From CAZGQY01 sp964528035 (GTDB lineage Bacteria > Pseudomonadota > Gammaproteobacteria > Methylococcales > UBA1147), in NCBI GenBank assembly GCA_964528035.1, contig CAZGQY010000006.1, forward strand, positions 1 to 58,610: a DNA stretch of 58,610 bases, in the 5' to 3' direction. The notes beneath the pieces were generated by a model. It worked only from the letters and a program-made list of their open reading frames with translations. It made no database searches and had not been told where the DNA came from. Below, piece by piece: positions 1-9,173 of this stretch (position 1 is the first letter of the stretch; each line of letters begins with the position of its first letter). Made by a program: the position numbers and the translations under genes.

Positions 1-1277
1 TCAGGACCGACCAGACCTGCGCGATCCAGTGCGAATAGCACTGGTAAATTCTGCACGGCAACATCGTGAATAAGCTGATCATAGCCTCGTTGCAGAAAGG
101 TGGAATAAATAGCGACTACGGGTTTATGGCCTTCGCATGCCATACCTGCCGCTACTGTAACGCAATGTTGTTCCGCGATAGCAACGTCAAAGTAGCGGTC
201 GGGAAATTCTTTAGAAAATTGAACTAATCCTGACCCTTCTCGCATTGCCGGTGTGACAGCAAGGAGTCTGCGATCCTTTTTGGCCATATCACAAAGCCAT
301 TGGCCAAATACTTGTGTATAGGTTGGTGTGCTGGGACTGGATTTCGGTAAATGATCCAGGCTCGGATCAAATGAAGAGACTCCGTGATAAGCAATAGGAT
401 CTTTTTCTGCGGGCAGATAGCCTTTTCCTTTTCGGGTCACGACATGCAGGAACCTTGGACCCTGCAGGTTGCGTAAGTTACTCAAAGTATTGACTACAAT
501 GGGTAGGTCGTGGCCATCAATGGGACCGATGTAGTTAAACCCCAGTTCTTCGAACAAAGTACCTGGAGCCACCATACCTTTCATATGCTCTTCCGTGCGA
601 CGGGCAAGTTCCCAGACCGAAGGCATACTACTTAACACCTTTTTACTTTCTTCCCGTACGGTAGAATAAAATTTGCTGGACAATATTTTTGCCAGGTAGT
701 TATTCAATGCACCCACATTCGGTGAAATGGACATTTCGTTATCGTTCAGAATAACCAGAAGATTGGCATCCAGAGCCCCCGCATGATTCAATGCCTCAAA
801 TGCCATGCCCCCTGTTATTCCACCATCGCCAATGATGGCAATCATTTGCTGGTCACGACCATCTTGTGCTGCAGCGATTGCCATACCCAGAGCAGCGCTG
901 ATCGACGTACTTGAATGACCGACACCGAATCCGTCGTATAGATTTTCGTGGCGTTTGGGGAAAGGACTCAAGCCACCGGATTTTCGTATGGTATGAATGG
1001 TATCTCGCCGACCAGTAAGGATTTTATGTGGATAGGCCTGATGTCCAACATCCCATACCAGTTGATCCTGGGGTGTGTCAAAGATATAGTGCAATGCTAT
1101 CGTCAGCTCCACTGTTCCCAAACCCGCAGCCAAATGTCCACCAGATTGACTGACACTTTGCAGTAAGAATGCTCGGAGTTCTTCAGCCAGCGGTTCAAGT
1201 TGCTCTTCTTTGAGTAATCGCAGGTCTTCGGGCGAATCAATATTGCTTAGCAGTGGATAATCAGTCGATAATTCCAT
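1..1277 (-). CDS. dxs: 1-deoxy-D-xylulose-5-phosphate synthase (partial, C-terminus outside window)
   Basis: The enzyme condenses pyruvate with glyceraldehyde-3-phosphate using thiamine diphosphate, the entry step of the MEP isoprenoid pathway. About 425 codons are visible, reading from the ATG at 1277 to the window edge. The N-terminal half has the family's SGGHLAAGLG and DVGHQAYPHKILTGR stretches, the GDGGITGGMAFEALN thiamine-diphosphate site and the NDNEMSIS segment. Near the window edge lies AEQHCVTVAAG, which carries the conserved proton-relay glutamate. The transketolase C-terminal domain lies outside. The gene sits downstream of ispA on the same strand, the usual xseB-ispA-dxs order, but with an unusually long gap of 340 bases. 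The identification is secure; only the far end is unseen. Confidence 0.97.
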   Translation of the reverse strand, partial: MELSTDYPLLSNIDSPEDLRLLKEEQLEPLAEELRAFLLQSVSQSGGHLAAGLGTVELTIALHYIFDTPQDQLVWDVGHQAYPHKILTGRRDTIHTIRKSGGLSPFPKRHENLYDGFGVGHSSTSISAALGMAIAAAQDGRDQQMIAIIGDGGITGGMAFEALNHAGALDANLLVILNDNEMSISPNVGALNNYLAKILSSKFYSTVREESKKVLSSMPSVWELARRTEEHMKGMVAPGTLFEELGFNYIGPIDGHDLPIVVNTLSNLRNLQGPRFLHVVTRKGKGYLPAEKDPIAYHGVSSFDPSLDHLPKSSPSTPTYTQVFGQWLCDMAKKDRRLLAVTPAMREGSGLVQFSKEFPDRYFDVAIAEQHCVTVAAGMACEGHKPVVAIYSTFLQRGYDQLIHDVAVQNLPVLFALDRAGLVGP

Positions 1278-1617
1278 AGGTTAGTCTTTTCTAAAAAACA
1301 GTGTTGCTGTTGTACAACAAAAAATAACAAGGGTACTCGCGGGAGCATGGTATTAAATCATTTCACGAGCATGGTGTCATGTGTTAATTGTCGTTTTTTT
1401 GCAAATATGGAGGTGATTGCTTATTGTGCAAATGACCCGGCAGGTGGTTTAAGTATAGAAGGTCATTGCAAAGGAAGACGATTTTATATATTTCCATCTT
1501 CGATTACTTTCATGTTTAAATTGAAGGATTGAATGTGACGATGTATCAGGCGCAGTAATGAAGCTCTGACACGGTACTAATTTAACCTAGTGCAACAAAG
1601 CAAATGAGTCCTTTCAG
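1278..1617. other. ispA-dxs intergenic gap, no convincing gene
   Basis: These 340 bases separate two genes that often nearly touch. A 61-codon plus-strand ORF at 1347-1532 exists, but it has no properly spaced ribosome binding site and no recognisable content, so I do not call it. The gap may hold a separate dxs promoter; I see no convincing terminator hairpin. Confidence 0.5.
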
Positions 1618-2520
1618 TTAATTTTTACGTTGGATAATGTATAGGGATAACGCTCTTAACATATCTGCATTGCTATCAAAAACTGATAAGCTGTCCATGG
1701 CTTCCTGGTGTAAATCCAGGGCTTTTTCTTTTGCTTGAGTCATGCCAAGTAAACCCGGATAAGTCGGCTTGTTGTTATCTTTATCTTTACCCTGGGTTTT
1801 GCCTAATGTTTGAGTGTCACTCTCTTCATCGAGGATATCATCCTGAATTTGGAATGATAAACCGACACATTTTGCATAATGATCCAATCGCTTGATGTGA
1901 TCTGTATCCAGGCCAGTGGATACACAGGTAGCAAGGCCCACACTTGAACGAATAAGCGCTCCGGTTTTATGTATATGCATATTTTCCAAAGAGGCTAAAT
2001 CCAGTTTCTCCCCAATAGAGTCCAGATCAATAGCCTGTCCACCCACCATTCCATGCGAGCCACTTGCTTTTGTCAGTATTTCGATCATTCTGACTCTTGA
2101 CTCAGCAGGTACCGATATAGATGGATCACACGCCAGCAGTTGAAATGCCAATGTTTGCAGACCATCTCCGACAAGAATTGCCGTTGCCTGGTCATAGGCA
2201 ACATGGCATGTGGGTTTACCTCGCCGCAAATCATCGTCATCCATGGCCGGAAGGTCGTCATGTACAAGGGAATAGGCATGAATTAACTCCACCGCACAGG
2301 CAGGACCATCGAGTGAATCAAGATCCACTCCCAATGCCCTTCCACTGGAATAGGTCAACACCGGTCGCATGCGTTTGCCGCCGTTAAAAACAGAATAACG
2401 CATAGCTTCGTGCAACCGACTCGGGAGACGGGAAGTGGGTGGAAGCCAATGATCGAGCGCGGAATCGACTCGAATCTGACATTCTTTTATAAAGGATTTA
2501 AGGGATTCTTCAGGATTCAT
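1618..2520 (-). CDS. ispA: Farnesyl diphosphate synthase (geranyltranstransferase)
   Basis: A 300-residue short-chain trans-prenyl diphosphate synthase that makes farnesyl diphosphate from IPP and DMAPP/GPP in the cytosol. It shows the GGKRMRP substrate loop (residues 47-53), the first aspartate-rich motif with DDLPAMDD at 88-95, the HKTGALI segment, and the second aspartate-rich motif FQIQDDILD followed by TLGKTQGKD. The length is normal for bacterial IspA. The start ATG at 2520 lies 11 bases inside the end of xseB, which implies translational coupling. Its product supplies undecaprenyl and quinone synthesis downstream of dxs. Confidence 0.97.
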   Translation of the reverse strand: MNPEESLKSFIKECQIRVDSALDHWLPPTSRLPSRLHEAMRYSVFNGGKRMRPVLTYSSGRALGVDLDSLDGPACAVELIHAYSLVHDDLPAMDDDDLRRGKPTCHVAYDQATAILVGDGLQTLAFQLLACDPSISVPAESRVRMIEILTKASGSHGMVGGQAIDLDSIGEKLDLASLENMHIHKTGALIRSSVGLATCVSTGLDTDHIKRLDHYAKCVGLSFQIQDDILDEESDTQTLGKTQGKDKDNNKPTYPGLLGMTQAKEKALDLHQEAMDSLSVFDSNADMLRALSLYIIQRKN

Positions 2521-2746
2521 CGGTAAAATTCGTTAATTTAACATCGCCGTTTTCTTTCGATAGTATTTCTACTTTTTGTTCGGCTTCTTTTAAAGCTTTT
2601 TGACAGGATCGGGTTAATTGTATGCCTTTTTCGAATGTTTTTAGAGATTCCTCCAAAGAAATATCACCATTCTCCATGGTTTCGACAAGCTGTTCCAATT
2701 TCTTAAGTGAATCTTCGAATGAGGGAGGGGACGATTTTTTTGTCAT
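2510..2746 (-). CDS. xseB: Exodeoxyribonuclease VII small subunit
   Basis: A 78-residue acidic helical protein and partner of XseA in exonuclease VII, which degrades single-stranded DNA to oligonucleotides. It has the family core SFEDSLKKLEQLVETMENG followed by LEESLKTFEKG and the conserved CQKALKEAEQKV helix. A longer reading exists from 2815, but its extra 23 residues (Cys/Tyr-rich) do not resemble the family, so I start at the ATG at 2746 (MTKKSSPPSFEDS). It overlaps ispA by 11 bases and is the first gene of the xseB-ispA-dxs group. Confidence 0.95.
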   Translation of the reverse strand: MTKKSSPPSFEDSLKKLEQLVETMENGDISLEESLKTFEKGIQLTRSCQKALKEAEQKVEILSKENGDVKLTNFTDES

Positions 2747-2962
2747 AAAATACGATGGATAGATGAATGGAAAGTCAGAGATTGTATAACAATGAGCAGA
2801 ACAATTCGTAATCACGAAAAATTACCCCGGCTGCGGACATAATACCCAGCTATGTTGTGGAAGGTTATTTGAGCATGGAATTTCTTTGTGTAAACACACC
2901 GCCGGTATGATGGTACGATAAATGGTTATAGCTATTATTGTCAAAGACCAGATTATTGAACT

Positions 2963-4849
2963 ATGAGCGAAGACTATAACGCGTCAGCGATTGAAGTACT
3001 CAGCGGACTGGATCCGGTGCGAAAGCGACCAGGCATGTATACCGATACGACTCGCCCCAATCATTTGATTCAGGAAGTGGTTGACAATAGTGTGGATGAG
3101 GCAATATCCGGATTCGCAACACAGATAGAAATTATTCTGCGCGAGGATGATGGCATAGAAGTCGCTGATAATGGGCGTGGTATGCCTGTGGATATGCATC
3201 CTCAGCAAGGCTTGCCCGGGGTTGAGGTGATTCTTACCAAACTACACTCAGGCGGTAAATTTTCCAATAAAAATTATCAGTTTTCCGGAGGTTTACATGG
3301 TGTTGGCGTTTCTGTGGTTAACGCCTTGTCCAGTCGCCTGGAGGCGATTGTTAAACGCGGAGGCAAACAATATTCTATTGCTTTTTCAGGAGGTGAAAAA
3401 ACCGATGACCTGAAAGAAACAGGGTCTGTCGGGCGACAAAATACAGGTACACTACTTCGTTTCTGGCCTGATCCTCAATATTTCGATAGTCCGAAATTGT
3501 CCATGACCAAGCTGGTTCATGTACTACGAGCCAAAGCGGTGCTTTGTCCGGGACTCAAAGTAACATTGCATGATGAGAAAAAAGATCAGCGCCAGGTCTG
3601 GCATTACGAAAATGGCCTGATCCAGTATCTGATTGACGAAGTAGGTGACTATGAACAACTACCGGACGAGCCGTTTTTCGGCTCAACCCAGACGCAAACA
3701 GAGGCGGCAGAATGGGCCGTATCCTGGGTGCCAGACCGAAGTGAAAGCATTACCGAAGGCTATGTAAATCTGGTTCCTACACCGCAAGGTGGAACGCACG
3801 TAAATGGTCTGCGAGCAGGTCTTACCGAAGCCATCCGGGAATTTTGTGAATTCCGCAGTTTATTGCCAAGAGGAATAAAAATAACGCCGGACGATGTATG
3901 GGAACGGTGTAATTATATTTTATCGGTTAAACTGGCGGATCCACAATTTTCCGGTCAGACCAAAGAACGCTTAAGTTCGCGTGAATGTGTAGCATTTATT
4001 TCGGGAGTCGTTAAAGATTCGTTCAGCCTTTGGTTGAATCAACATCCGGAAATCGGAGAAGCCATCGCTGAACTGGCCATTCAGAATGCACAGCAGCGTT
4101 TGAGAAGTGGCAGGAAAGTCATTCGCAAGCGTATTAGCGCGGGTCCTGCACTACCAGGAAAACTGGCAGACTGTGCCAGCCAGGATCCTGAACGCAGTGA
4201 AATATTTTTAGTGGAAGGCGATTCTGCCGGTGGTTCGGCAAAACAGGCTCGAGAGAGAGAGTTTCAGGCAATCATGCCACTGCGCGGCAAGATTCTGAAT
4301 ACCTGGGAGGTGGATTCAACACAGGTTATGGCTTCACAGGAAGTTCACGATATCTCTGTAGCCATTGGTATGGAACCTGGAAGTGTCGATTTAACCGGTC
4401 TTAGATATGATAAAGTCTGCATTCTTGCCGATGCGGATTCAGATGGAAATCATATTGCAACATTGCTGTGTGCCTTATTTGTAAGGCATTTTCCAAAATT
4501 GGTCAATAGCGGACATGTCTACGTGGCAATGCCGCCTTTGTACAGGATCGATGTAGGAAAAAAAGTATTTTATGCATTGGATGATGCTGAGAAACAGGGC
4601 ATTGTTGATCGCATTGATGCGGAGAATATAAAAGGCAATGTGCAAGTACAGCGCTTCAAGGGTTTGGGAGAGATGAATCCTTCACAACTACGGGAAACAA
4701 CTATGAATCCCGATACGCGACGTTTGGTATGCCTTACTGTGCAAGCCGAAGATGAGACATTGGCCAGCCTGGATTTATTGCTGGCCAAGAAGCGTTCTGC
4801 TGATCGACGTGCGTGGTTACAGGAAAAAGGGGACAGAGCACGGATCTAG
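2963..4849 (+). CDS. parE: DNA topoisomerase IV subunit B
   Basis: This is the ATPase subunit of topoisomerase IV, which decatenates daughter chromosomes together with ParC. At 628 residues it matches the ParE size; GyrB is longer. The GHKL ATPase has the EVVDNSVDEA helix, DNGRGMPVD and GGLHGVGVSVVNALS. The Toprim domain has EGDSAGGSAKQ with acidic Glu418 and, further on, the DADSDGNH metal site. PLRGKILNTWEVDS is the ParE form of the region where resistance mutations arise. The start context is MSEDYNASAIEVLSGLDPVRKRPGMY. parC follows on the same strand after an unusually long gap. Confidence 0.97.
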   Translation: MSEDYNASAIEVLSGLDPVRKRPGMYTDTTRPNHLIQEVVDNSVDEAISGFATQIEIILREDDGIEVADNGRGMPVDMHPQQGLPGVEVILTKLHSGGKFSNKNYQFSGGLHGVGVSVVNALSSRLEAIVKRGGKQYSIAFSGGEKTDDLKETGSVGRQNTGTLLRFWPDPQYFDSPKLSMTKLVHVLRAKAVLCPGLKVTLHDEKKDQRQVWHYENGLIQYLIDEVGDYEQLPDEPFFGSTQTQTEAAEWAVSWVPDRSESITEGYVNLVPTPQGGTHVNGLRAGLTEAIREFCEFRSLLPRGIKITPDDVWERCNYILSVKLADPQFSGQTKERLSSRECVAFISGVVKDSFSLWLNQHPEIGEAIAELAIQNAQQRLRSGRKVIRKRISAGPALPGKLADCASQDPERSEIFLVEGDSAGGSAKQAREREFQAIMPLRGKILNTWEVDSTQVMASQEVHDISVAIGMEPGSVDLTGLRYDKVCILADADSDGNHIATLLCALFVRHFPKLVNSGHVYVAMPPLYRIDVGKKVFYALDDAEKQGIVDRIDAENIKGNVQVQRFKGLGEMNPSQLRETTMNPDTRRLVCLTVQAEDETLASLDLLLAKKRSADRRAWLQEKGDRARI

Positions 4850-4853
4850 TACT

Positions 4854-4874
4854 CCGTCAAAGCAGTATTGACGG
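4854..4874. terminator. Short hairpin just after parE
   Basis: CCGTCAA (4854-4860) pairs perfectly with TTGACGG (4868-4874) around a 7-base loop, four bases after the parE stop. No T-run follows, so it may be an RNA-stabilising hairpin or part of the neighbouring repeat rather than a true intrinsic terminator. Confidence 0.4.
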
Positions 4875-4892
4875 GTAAATCGGCTGATAAGG

Positions 4893-4985
4893 AGCCACTT
4901 GCGTTGTTACATTCGCTTGACATGTGCGATTAGTCCTGCGCTTGCGCGCCTGGCAGTTGACCACTTCTCGACCAGGCTACGCCCC
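4893..4985. repeat. Diverged imperfect-palindrome repeat in the parE-parC gap
   Basis: The left part, with TGCGTTGT then CAT, a CTTG and a CCTGC-N-TTGCGCGCC stretch, resembles in order and spacing the minus-strand reading of the palindrome at 39697-39861 (TGCGTTGTAGCATC, AGCCCTGC, TGCGCC). The centre can fold: GCCTGG near 4950 pairs with CCAGGC near 4975. I read it as a decayed member of the same dispersed element family. Confidence 0.4.
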
Positions 4986-5006
4986 AATACAACAATGACG
5001 GATTAC

Positions 5007-5140
5007 CAGTAGGATATTCGAGGATAGAAAGTCTACTGCGAAAAAGTGGATTTTGGCTCATTTTTCCGATTACAATCGTTTAAGATGACGGATATTCGCC
5101 TCTTTGTAATCGATAGAATGGTCTCAAAAACAATTCCCCT
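5007..5140 (+). repeat. Copy A of a two-copy hairpin-headed repeat
   Basis: A hairpin (CAGTAG at 5007-5012 with CTACTG at 5033-5038) is followed by about 95 bases that align without large gaps to 17003-17100. Shared blocks include TTTTGG-TCAT, CCGATTA-AATCGT, ATTC and TCAAAA-CA. By eye the identity is about two thirds. Neither copy is in a coding frame that I recognise. Confidence 0.5.
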
Positions 5141-5201
5141 CGCGACCACTTCTTTTCTCGGACAACCTTCTATAGACTGTTATTCAATCTTTTTGGGATG
5201 A

Positions 5202-5390
5202 CTATTTAAGGAAGTATTGGTAAATAAAAGAACAGACAATTGCTTGTACAAAAATAAGTAGCCAGAAATACAAGCCAAACATCAGGATTTTGTAAATGGT
5301 CTGATCCAAAGCCCGATTTCTTTTTACAAAAAACAAAGCTCCTGATATGGAAATCAGAACAATAACGAATGCAGTTGAATATAGGGTCAT
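5202..5390 (-). CDS. Possible small two-helix membrane protein
   Basis: I do not recognise this ORF. From ATG 5390 it encodes about 62 residues with two hydrophobic segments: the N-terminal MTLYSTAFVIVLISISGALFF and a C-terminal stretch (IYKILMFGLYFWLLIFVQAIV). A charged turn, KRNRALDQ, lies between them. A TTG 39 bases upstream would lengthen it. No good ribosome binding site precedes either start. It runs opposite to parE and parC inside their 725-base gap. The alternating hydrophobic pattern argues for a real membrane peptide, but the weak start and lone position keep confidence low. Confidence 0.35.
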   Translation of the reverse strand: MTLYSTAFVIVLISISGALFFVKRNRALDQTIYKILMFGLYFWLLIFVQAIVCSFIYQYFLK

Positions 5391-5574
5391 AAATATAGGA
5401 CTTTGTTGATTGTAAATCGTTGCTTTCAAGGATCGGATTTGCGTCGTAGATCTGGATTATTCTCGCTGATCGGATTATTAAAGCGCAAATTACCATACAC
5501 AATACGATTTTTTACTTTGTTTTCGGCACTATTTTGTCGTTACTCAACACTATGAAGGAACAAGGAACAGCTTT

Positions 5575-7839
5575 ATGCCATTGACCGAAGAATTAGAGCG
5601 TATTCCCCTAAAGACGTTTACCGAAAAAGCCTATCTGGATTACTCAATGTATGTCATTCTGGATCGCGCCTTACCCCATTTGGCAGACGGCCTAAAACCG
5701 GTCCAAAGACGTATTATTTATGCCATGTCAGAGCTTGGCTTGTCGGCTTCATCGAAGCACAAGAAGTCAGCACGTACTGTGGGTGACGTATTGGGTAAAT
5801 ATCATCCCCATGGTGACAGTGCATGCTACGAGGCCATGGTATTAATGGCACAGTCTTTTTCCTATCGTTATCCGTTAGTCAATGGACAGGGCAACTGGGG
5901 CTCACCCGATGATCCGAAATCCTTTGCGGCAATGCGCTACACCGAAGCAAAGCTAGCCGCTTACGCAAAAACACTGTTGGCTGAACTGGGGCAGGGGACG
6001 GTTGACTGGACAGACAACTTTGATGGAACCTTGCGCGAACCAAAATTATTACCTGCACGCTTACCCAATATATTGCTGAACGGCACTATGGGCATTGCAG
6101 TGGGTATGGCAACCGATATTCCACCGCATAATCTCAATGAAATCGCCGAGGCTTGTATTCTTTTACTGGATAATCCGGATGCCGGTCTTGAGCAACTCTG
6201 CGAAATTATCAAAGGCCCGGATTATCCGACCGAAGCGGAAATCATCACCTCGCGGGAAGATATATACAAGATTTACGAAAGCGGAGCGGGTTCCATAAAA
6301 TTGCGTGCGCGTTTTGAATCGGAAGACAATAATATTGTGATTACGGCATTACCGTATCAAGTGTCCGGTGCGAAATTAATGGAGCAAATTGCTGTACAAA
6401 TGCAAGCAAAGAAATTGCCCATGGTTGAAGATTTACGCGATGAATCTGATCATGAAAACCCAACCAGGCTGGTCATAATTCCGCGTTCAAAAAAAGTGAA
6501 TGTCAGTGAATTGATGTCGCATCTTTTTGCAACCACCGACCTGGAAAAAAATTGTAGGGTAAATATAAATCTGATTGGCATGAATGGTCTGCCTCAGGTT
6601 AAAAATCTAAAACAGCTACTTTCAGAATGGTTGTTATTTCGTATCGAAACCGTACGCAGAAGACTTCAATATCGGCTGGATAAAGTATTGGATCGATTGC
6701 ATGTATTGGATGGTTTGTTGATTGCGTACCTGAATATTGATGAAGTTATAGCAATCATACGCAGCGAAGATAAGCCGAAACCGGTATTGATGCAAAGATT
6801 TGCTTTAAGTGACAGACAGGCGGAAGCCATACTGGAATTAAAACTTCGTTATTTGGCTAAATTGGAGGAAATTAAAATACGGTCTGAGCAATCTGATTTA
6901 CTGGAAGAACGAGCGGGTCTGGAGAAAATCCTGGGTTCCAAACGAGCATTAAATCGCTTGATCCAAAAAGAAATTGAAGAAGACGCCAAACTCTATGGAG
7001 ATATTCGTAGATCCCCTATTGTCCGTCGCCAGGTTGCGCAGGCACTCAGTACAGAATCATTAATAGTCAATGAGCCGATAACAATTGTTCTTTCCGAAAA
7101 AGGATGGGTTCGTGCAGCCAAGGGTCATGATATCGATCCCACAGGTCTGGCATATCGATCCGGTGATCAATATTTAGCATCAGCAAAAGGTCGCAGTAAC
7201 CAATCGGCGTGTTTTTTTGACAATGGTGGCCGTCTTTATTCACTGGCTATCCATAGTCTGCCTTCTGCCCGTGGTCAGGGAGAGCCATTGACAGGAAAGT
7301 TAAATCCTCCTGCAGGGACGTTATTTATTTCAGTACTTAGCTCACAGCAAAGTAGTCGATATCTATTTGCGTCCAGCGATGGATACGGGTTTATGGCAGA
7401 TTTATCGGATTTATTTACCAAAAACCGCGCAGGCAAAGTCGTATTGACACTGCGACCGGGTGTCATTGCTTTACCACCGGCTCCTGTCACACACCCGGAC
7501 GATAGTTTTATTGCCGCAGTTTCAGTTCAGGGACGGTTACTGTTATTCGATACTATGGAGCTACCCGTTTTGAAACGCGGAAAAGGTAATAAACTCATGC
7601 AGATCAATTCGGAGGATTTCAATTCAGGGAAAGATTCTTTACTGGATATGAAATCGCTTGCAAAAAACGGCCGCTTGAGAATCTATTCAGGAAAACGCCA
7701 TTTAACTATGAAAGCTAGCGATTTTGATTCCTACATTGGTAAGCGGGCTCTTCGGGGTAATGGCTTGCCGCGCGGTTTTAGGCGCGTGGACAGGTTGGAA
7801 GTGGTAGAAGATCAGGATACAGCTAAAGATGAGATCTAG
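5575..7839 (+). CDS. parC: DNA topoisomerase IV subunit A
   Basis: This is the DNA-cleaving subunit of topoisomerase IV. At 754 residues it matches ParC. The winged-helix domain shows KYHPHGDSACYEAMVLMAQ; the quinolone-contact positions are the unmutated Ser82 and Glu86. The catalytic tyrosine is Tyr122 in AAMRYTEAKL. The GMNGLPQVKNLKQ tower region and the coiled-coil (LDRLHVLDGLLIAYLNIDEVIAIIR) are intact, and the C-terminal DNA-wrapping propeller is shorter than in GyrA, as expected. A ribosome binding site (GAAGGAACAAGG) lies shortly upstream of ATG 5575. It pairs functionally with parE, 725 bases upstream. Confidence 0.97.
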   Translation: MPLTEELERIPLKTFTEKAYLDYSMYVILDRALPHLADGLKPVQRRIIYAMSELGLSASSKHKKSARTVGDVLGKYHPHGDSACYEAMVLMAQSFSYRYPLVNGQGNWGSPDDPKSFAAMRYTEAKLAAYAKTLLAELGQGTVDWTDNFDGTLREPKLLPARLPNILLNGTMGIAVGMATDIPPHNLNEIAEACILLLDNPDAGLEQLCEIIKGPDYPTEAEIITSREDIYKIYESGAGSIKLRARFESEDNNIVITALPYQVSGAKLMEQIAVQMQAKKLPMVEDLRDESDHENPTRLVIIPRSKKVNVSELMSHLFATTDLEKNCRVNINLIGMNGLPQVKNLKQLLSEWLLFRIETVRRRLQYRLDKVLDRLHVLDGLLIAYLNIDEVIAIIRSEDKPKPVLMQRFALSDRQAEAILELKLRYLAKLEEIKIRSEQSDLLEERAGLEKILGSKRALNRLIQKEIEEDAKLYGDIRRSPIVRRQVAQALSTESLIVNEPITIVLSEKGWVRAAKGHDIDPTGLAYRSGDQYLASAKGRSNQSACFFDNGGRLYSLAIHSLPSARGQGEPLTGKLNPPAGTLFISVLSSQQSSRYLFASSDGYGFMADLSDLFTKNRAGKVVLTLRPGVIALPPAPVTHPDDSFIAAVSVQGRLLLFDTMELPVLKRGKGNKLMQINSEDFNSGKDSLLDMKSLAKNGRLRIYSGKRHLTMKASDFDSYIGKRALRGNGLPRGFRRVDRLEVVEDQDTAKDEI

Positions 7840-7859
7840 GAAGGAGACTGTCCGAGAAG

Positions 7860-7908
7860 AATAGAGTTGGGGCAGTGGATTTTAATTCCGTATTCCACAC
7901 ACTCTATT
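7860..7908. terminator. Convergent hairpin between parC and sucB
   Basis: AATAGAGT (7860-7867) pairs with ACTCTATT (7901-7908), and inside it GTGGA (7875-7879) pairs with TCCAC (7894-7898). It lies between the converging ends of parC and sucB and is followed on the plus strand by a short T-rich stretch. It is probably a bidirectional terminator. Confidence 0.6.
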
Positions 7909-7943
7909 AGTCTTTTACCCACTAGCCTTCTGATTAGATCCGA

Positions 7944-9173
7944 TTATAGATTTAACAGCAGTCTTGATGGGTCTTCCAGACTCTCTTTTATAGACACCAG
8001 GAATTGAACAGCGTCACGGCCATCTATTATTCGATGGTCGTATGACAAAGCCAGATACATCATGGGTCTGGCTACAATATTTCCTTTTTCCACGACTGCT
8101 CGTTCCTGAATGTTATGCATTCCCAGGATGGCGCTTTGAGGTGGGTTAAGAATGGGCGTAGACATCATTGAACCAAATGTCCCGCCGTTGGTAATTGTAA
8201 ACGTACCACCACTAAGATCGTCAATACTGAGTTTTCCTTGTTTTGCTTTGTTTCCAAAATCTGCAATCTGCTTTTCTATGGAAGCGAACTCCATGCCATC
8301 TACATCGCGCAGAACCGGTACCACCAATCCTCGATCAGAGGATACTGCGACACCAATGTCGTAATAACTGTGATAGATTATATCCTGGTTATCTACTGAT
8401 GCATTGATCACCGGGAAGCGCACCAAGGCTTCCACAGAAGCTTTGATAAAGAAAGACATAAATCCAAGTTTAACTTCGTGGCGTTTCACAAAATCTTCTT
8501 GGTATTCCCGACGAAGTTCAATGATCCTGCTCAGGTTAACTTCATTGAAGGTGGTTAACATTGCCGCATTTTGTTGGGCCTGAATGAGTCTTTCCGCGAC
8601 TCGGGCACGCAGCCGGGTCATCGGTACGCGTTGTTCCTGGCGTCCATCCGAGGATCGTAGAGCAGCAGGGGGAGCTAAGTTTGCTGAGGGTACTTTAGCA
8701 GCCGGTTTATCTGCGTCAGGTGTTGCAACGGGCGTGGTCGCATTATCTTTGATAAAATTGAGAACATCGCTTTTGGTGAGTCGTCCATCTTTTCCGCTAC
8801 CGTCGATTGCTTCCGGGTTAAGCTTATGTTCAACAACCAGTCGACGAACGGCCGGACTCAGTGCCGGGTTTTTTGCGGAGCTTTCATTTTCTGTTTTTTC
8901 CGGCTCAGCCGCTTGTTCTGTGGCTGAATGGTTGTTGACTGTTGTGATTACAGCTAAAAGATTACCACTCGTCACAGTTGCCCCATCTTTTTGGAGAATT
9001 TTTTCCAATATTCCGCTTTGCGGCGCTGGAACTTCAAGAACAACTTTGTCGGTTTCAAGGTCAATCAGGTTTTCGTCTTTTTCAACAGTGTCGCCCGCAT
9101 TCTTATGCCAGGCAATCAATGTTGCATCGGAGACTGATTCAGGTAAGTGCGGTACCAGGACTTCTGTTTTCAT
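7944..9173 (-). CDS. sucB: 2-oxoglutarate dehydrogenase E2 (dihydrolipoyl succinyltransferase)
   Basis: This E2 core of the TCA-cycle 2-oxoglutarate dehydrogenase complex moves the succinyl group from lipoamide to CoA. The order is: lipoyl domain (residues 1-80, lipoyl Lys43 in DLETDKVVLEVPAP), an Ala/Pro-rich linker, the E3/E1-binding domain LSPAVRRLVVEHKLNPEAIDGSG, a second linker, and the acyltransferase domain ending with the catalytic LSYDHRIIDGRD (His380, Asp384). The length of 409 is typical. Unusually, sucA and lpd are not next to it: it stands alone, facing parC. Confidence 0.95.
   Translation of the reverse strand: MKTEVLVPHLPESVSDATLIAWHKNAGDTVEKDENLIDLETDKVVLEVPAPQSGILEKILQKDGATVTSGNLLAVITTVNNHSATEQAAEPEKTENESSAKNPALSPAVRRLVVEHKLNPEAIDGSGKDGRLTKSDVLNFIKDNATTPVATPDADKPAAKVPSANLAPPAALRSSDGRQEQRVPMTRLRARVAERLIQAQQNAAMLTTFNEVNLSRIIELRREYQEDFVKRHEVKLGFMSFFIKASVEALVRFPVINASVDNQDIIYHSYYDIGVAVSSDRGLVVPVLRDVDGMEFASIEKQIADFGNKAKQGKLSIDDLSGGTFTITNGGTFGSMMSTPILNPPQSAILGMHNIQERAVVEKGNIVARPMMYLALSYDHRIIDGRDAVQFLVSIKESLEDPSRLLLNL

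Noticed and set aside
1347..1532. 61-codon plus-strand ORF with CVNC motif between ispA and dxs
   Set aside because: No properly spaced ribosome binding site, no family resemblance, lies antisense to the dxs leader.
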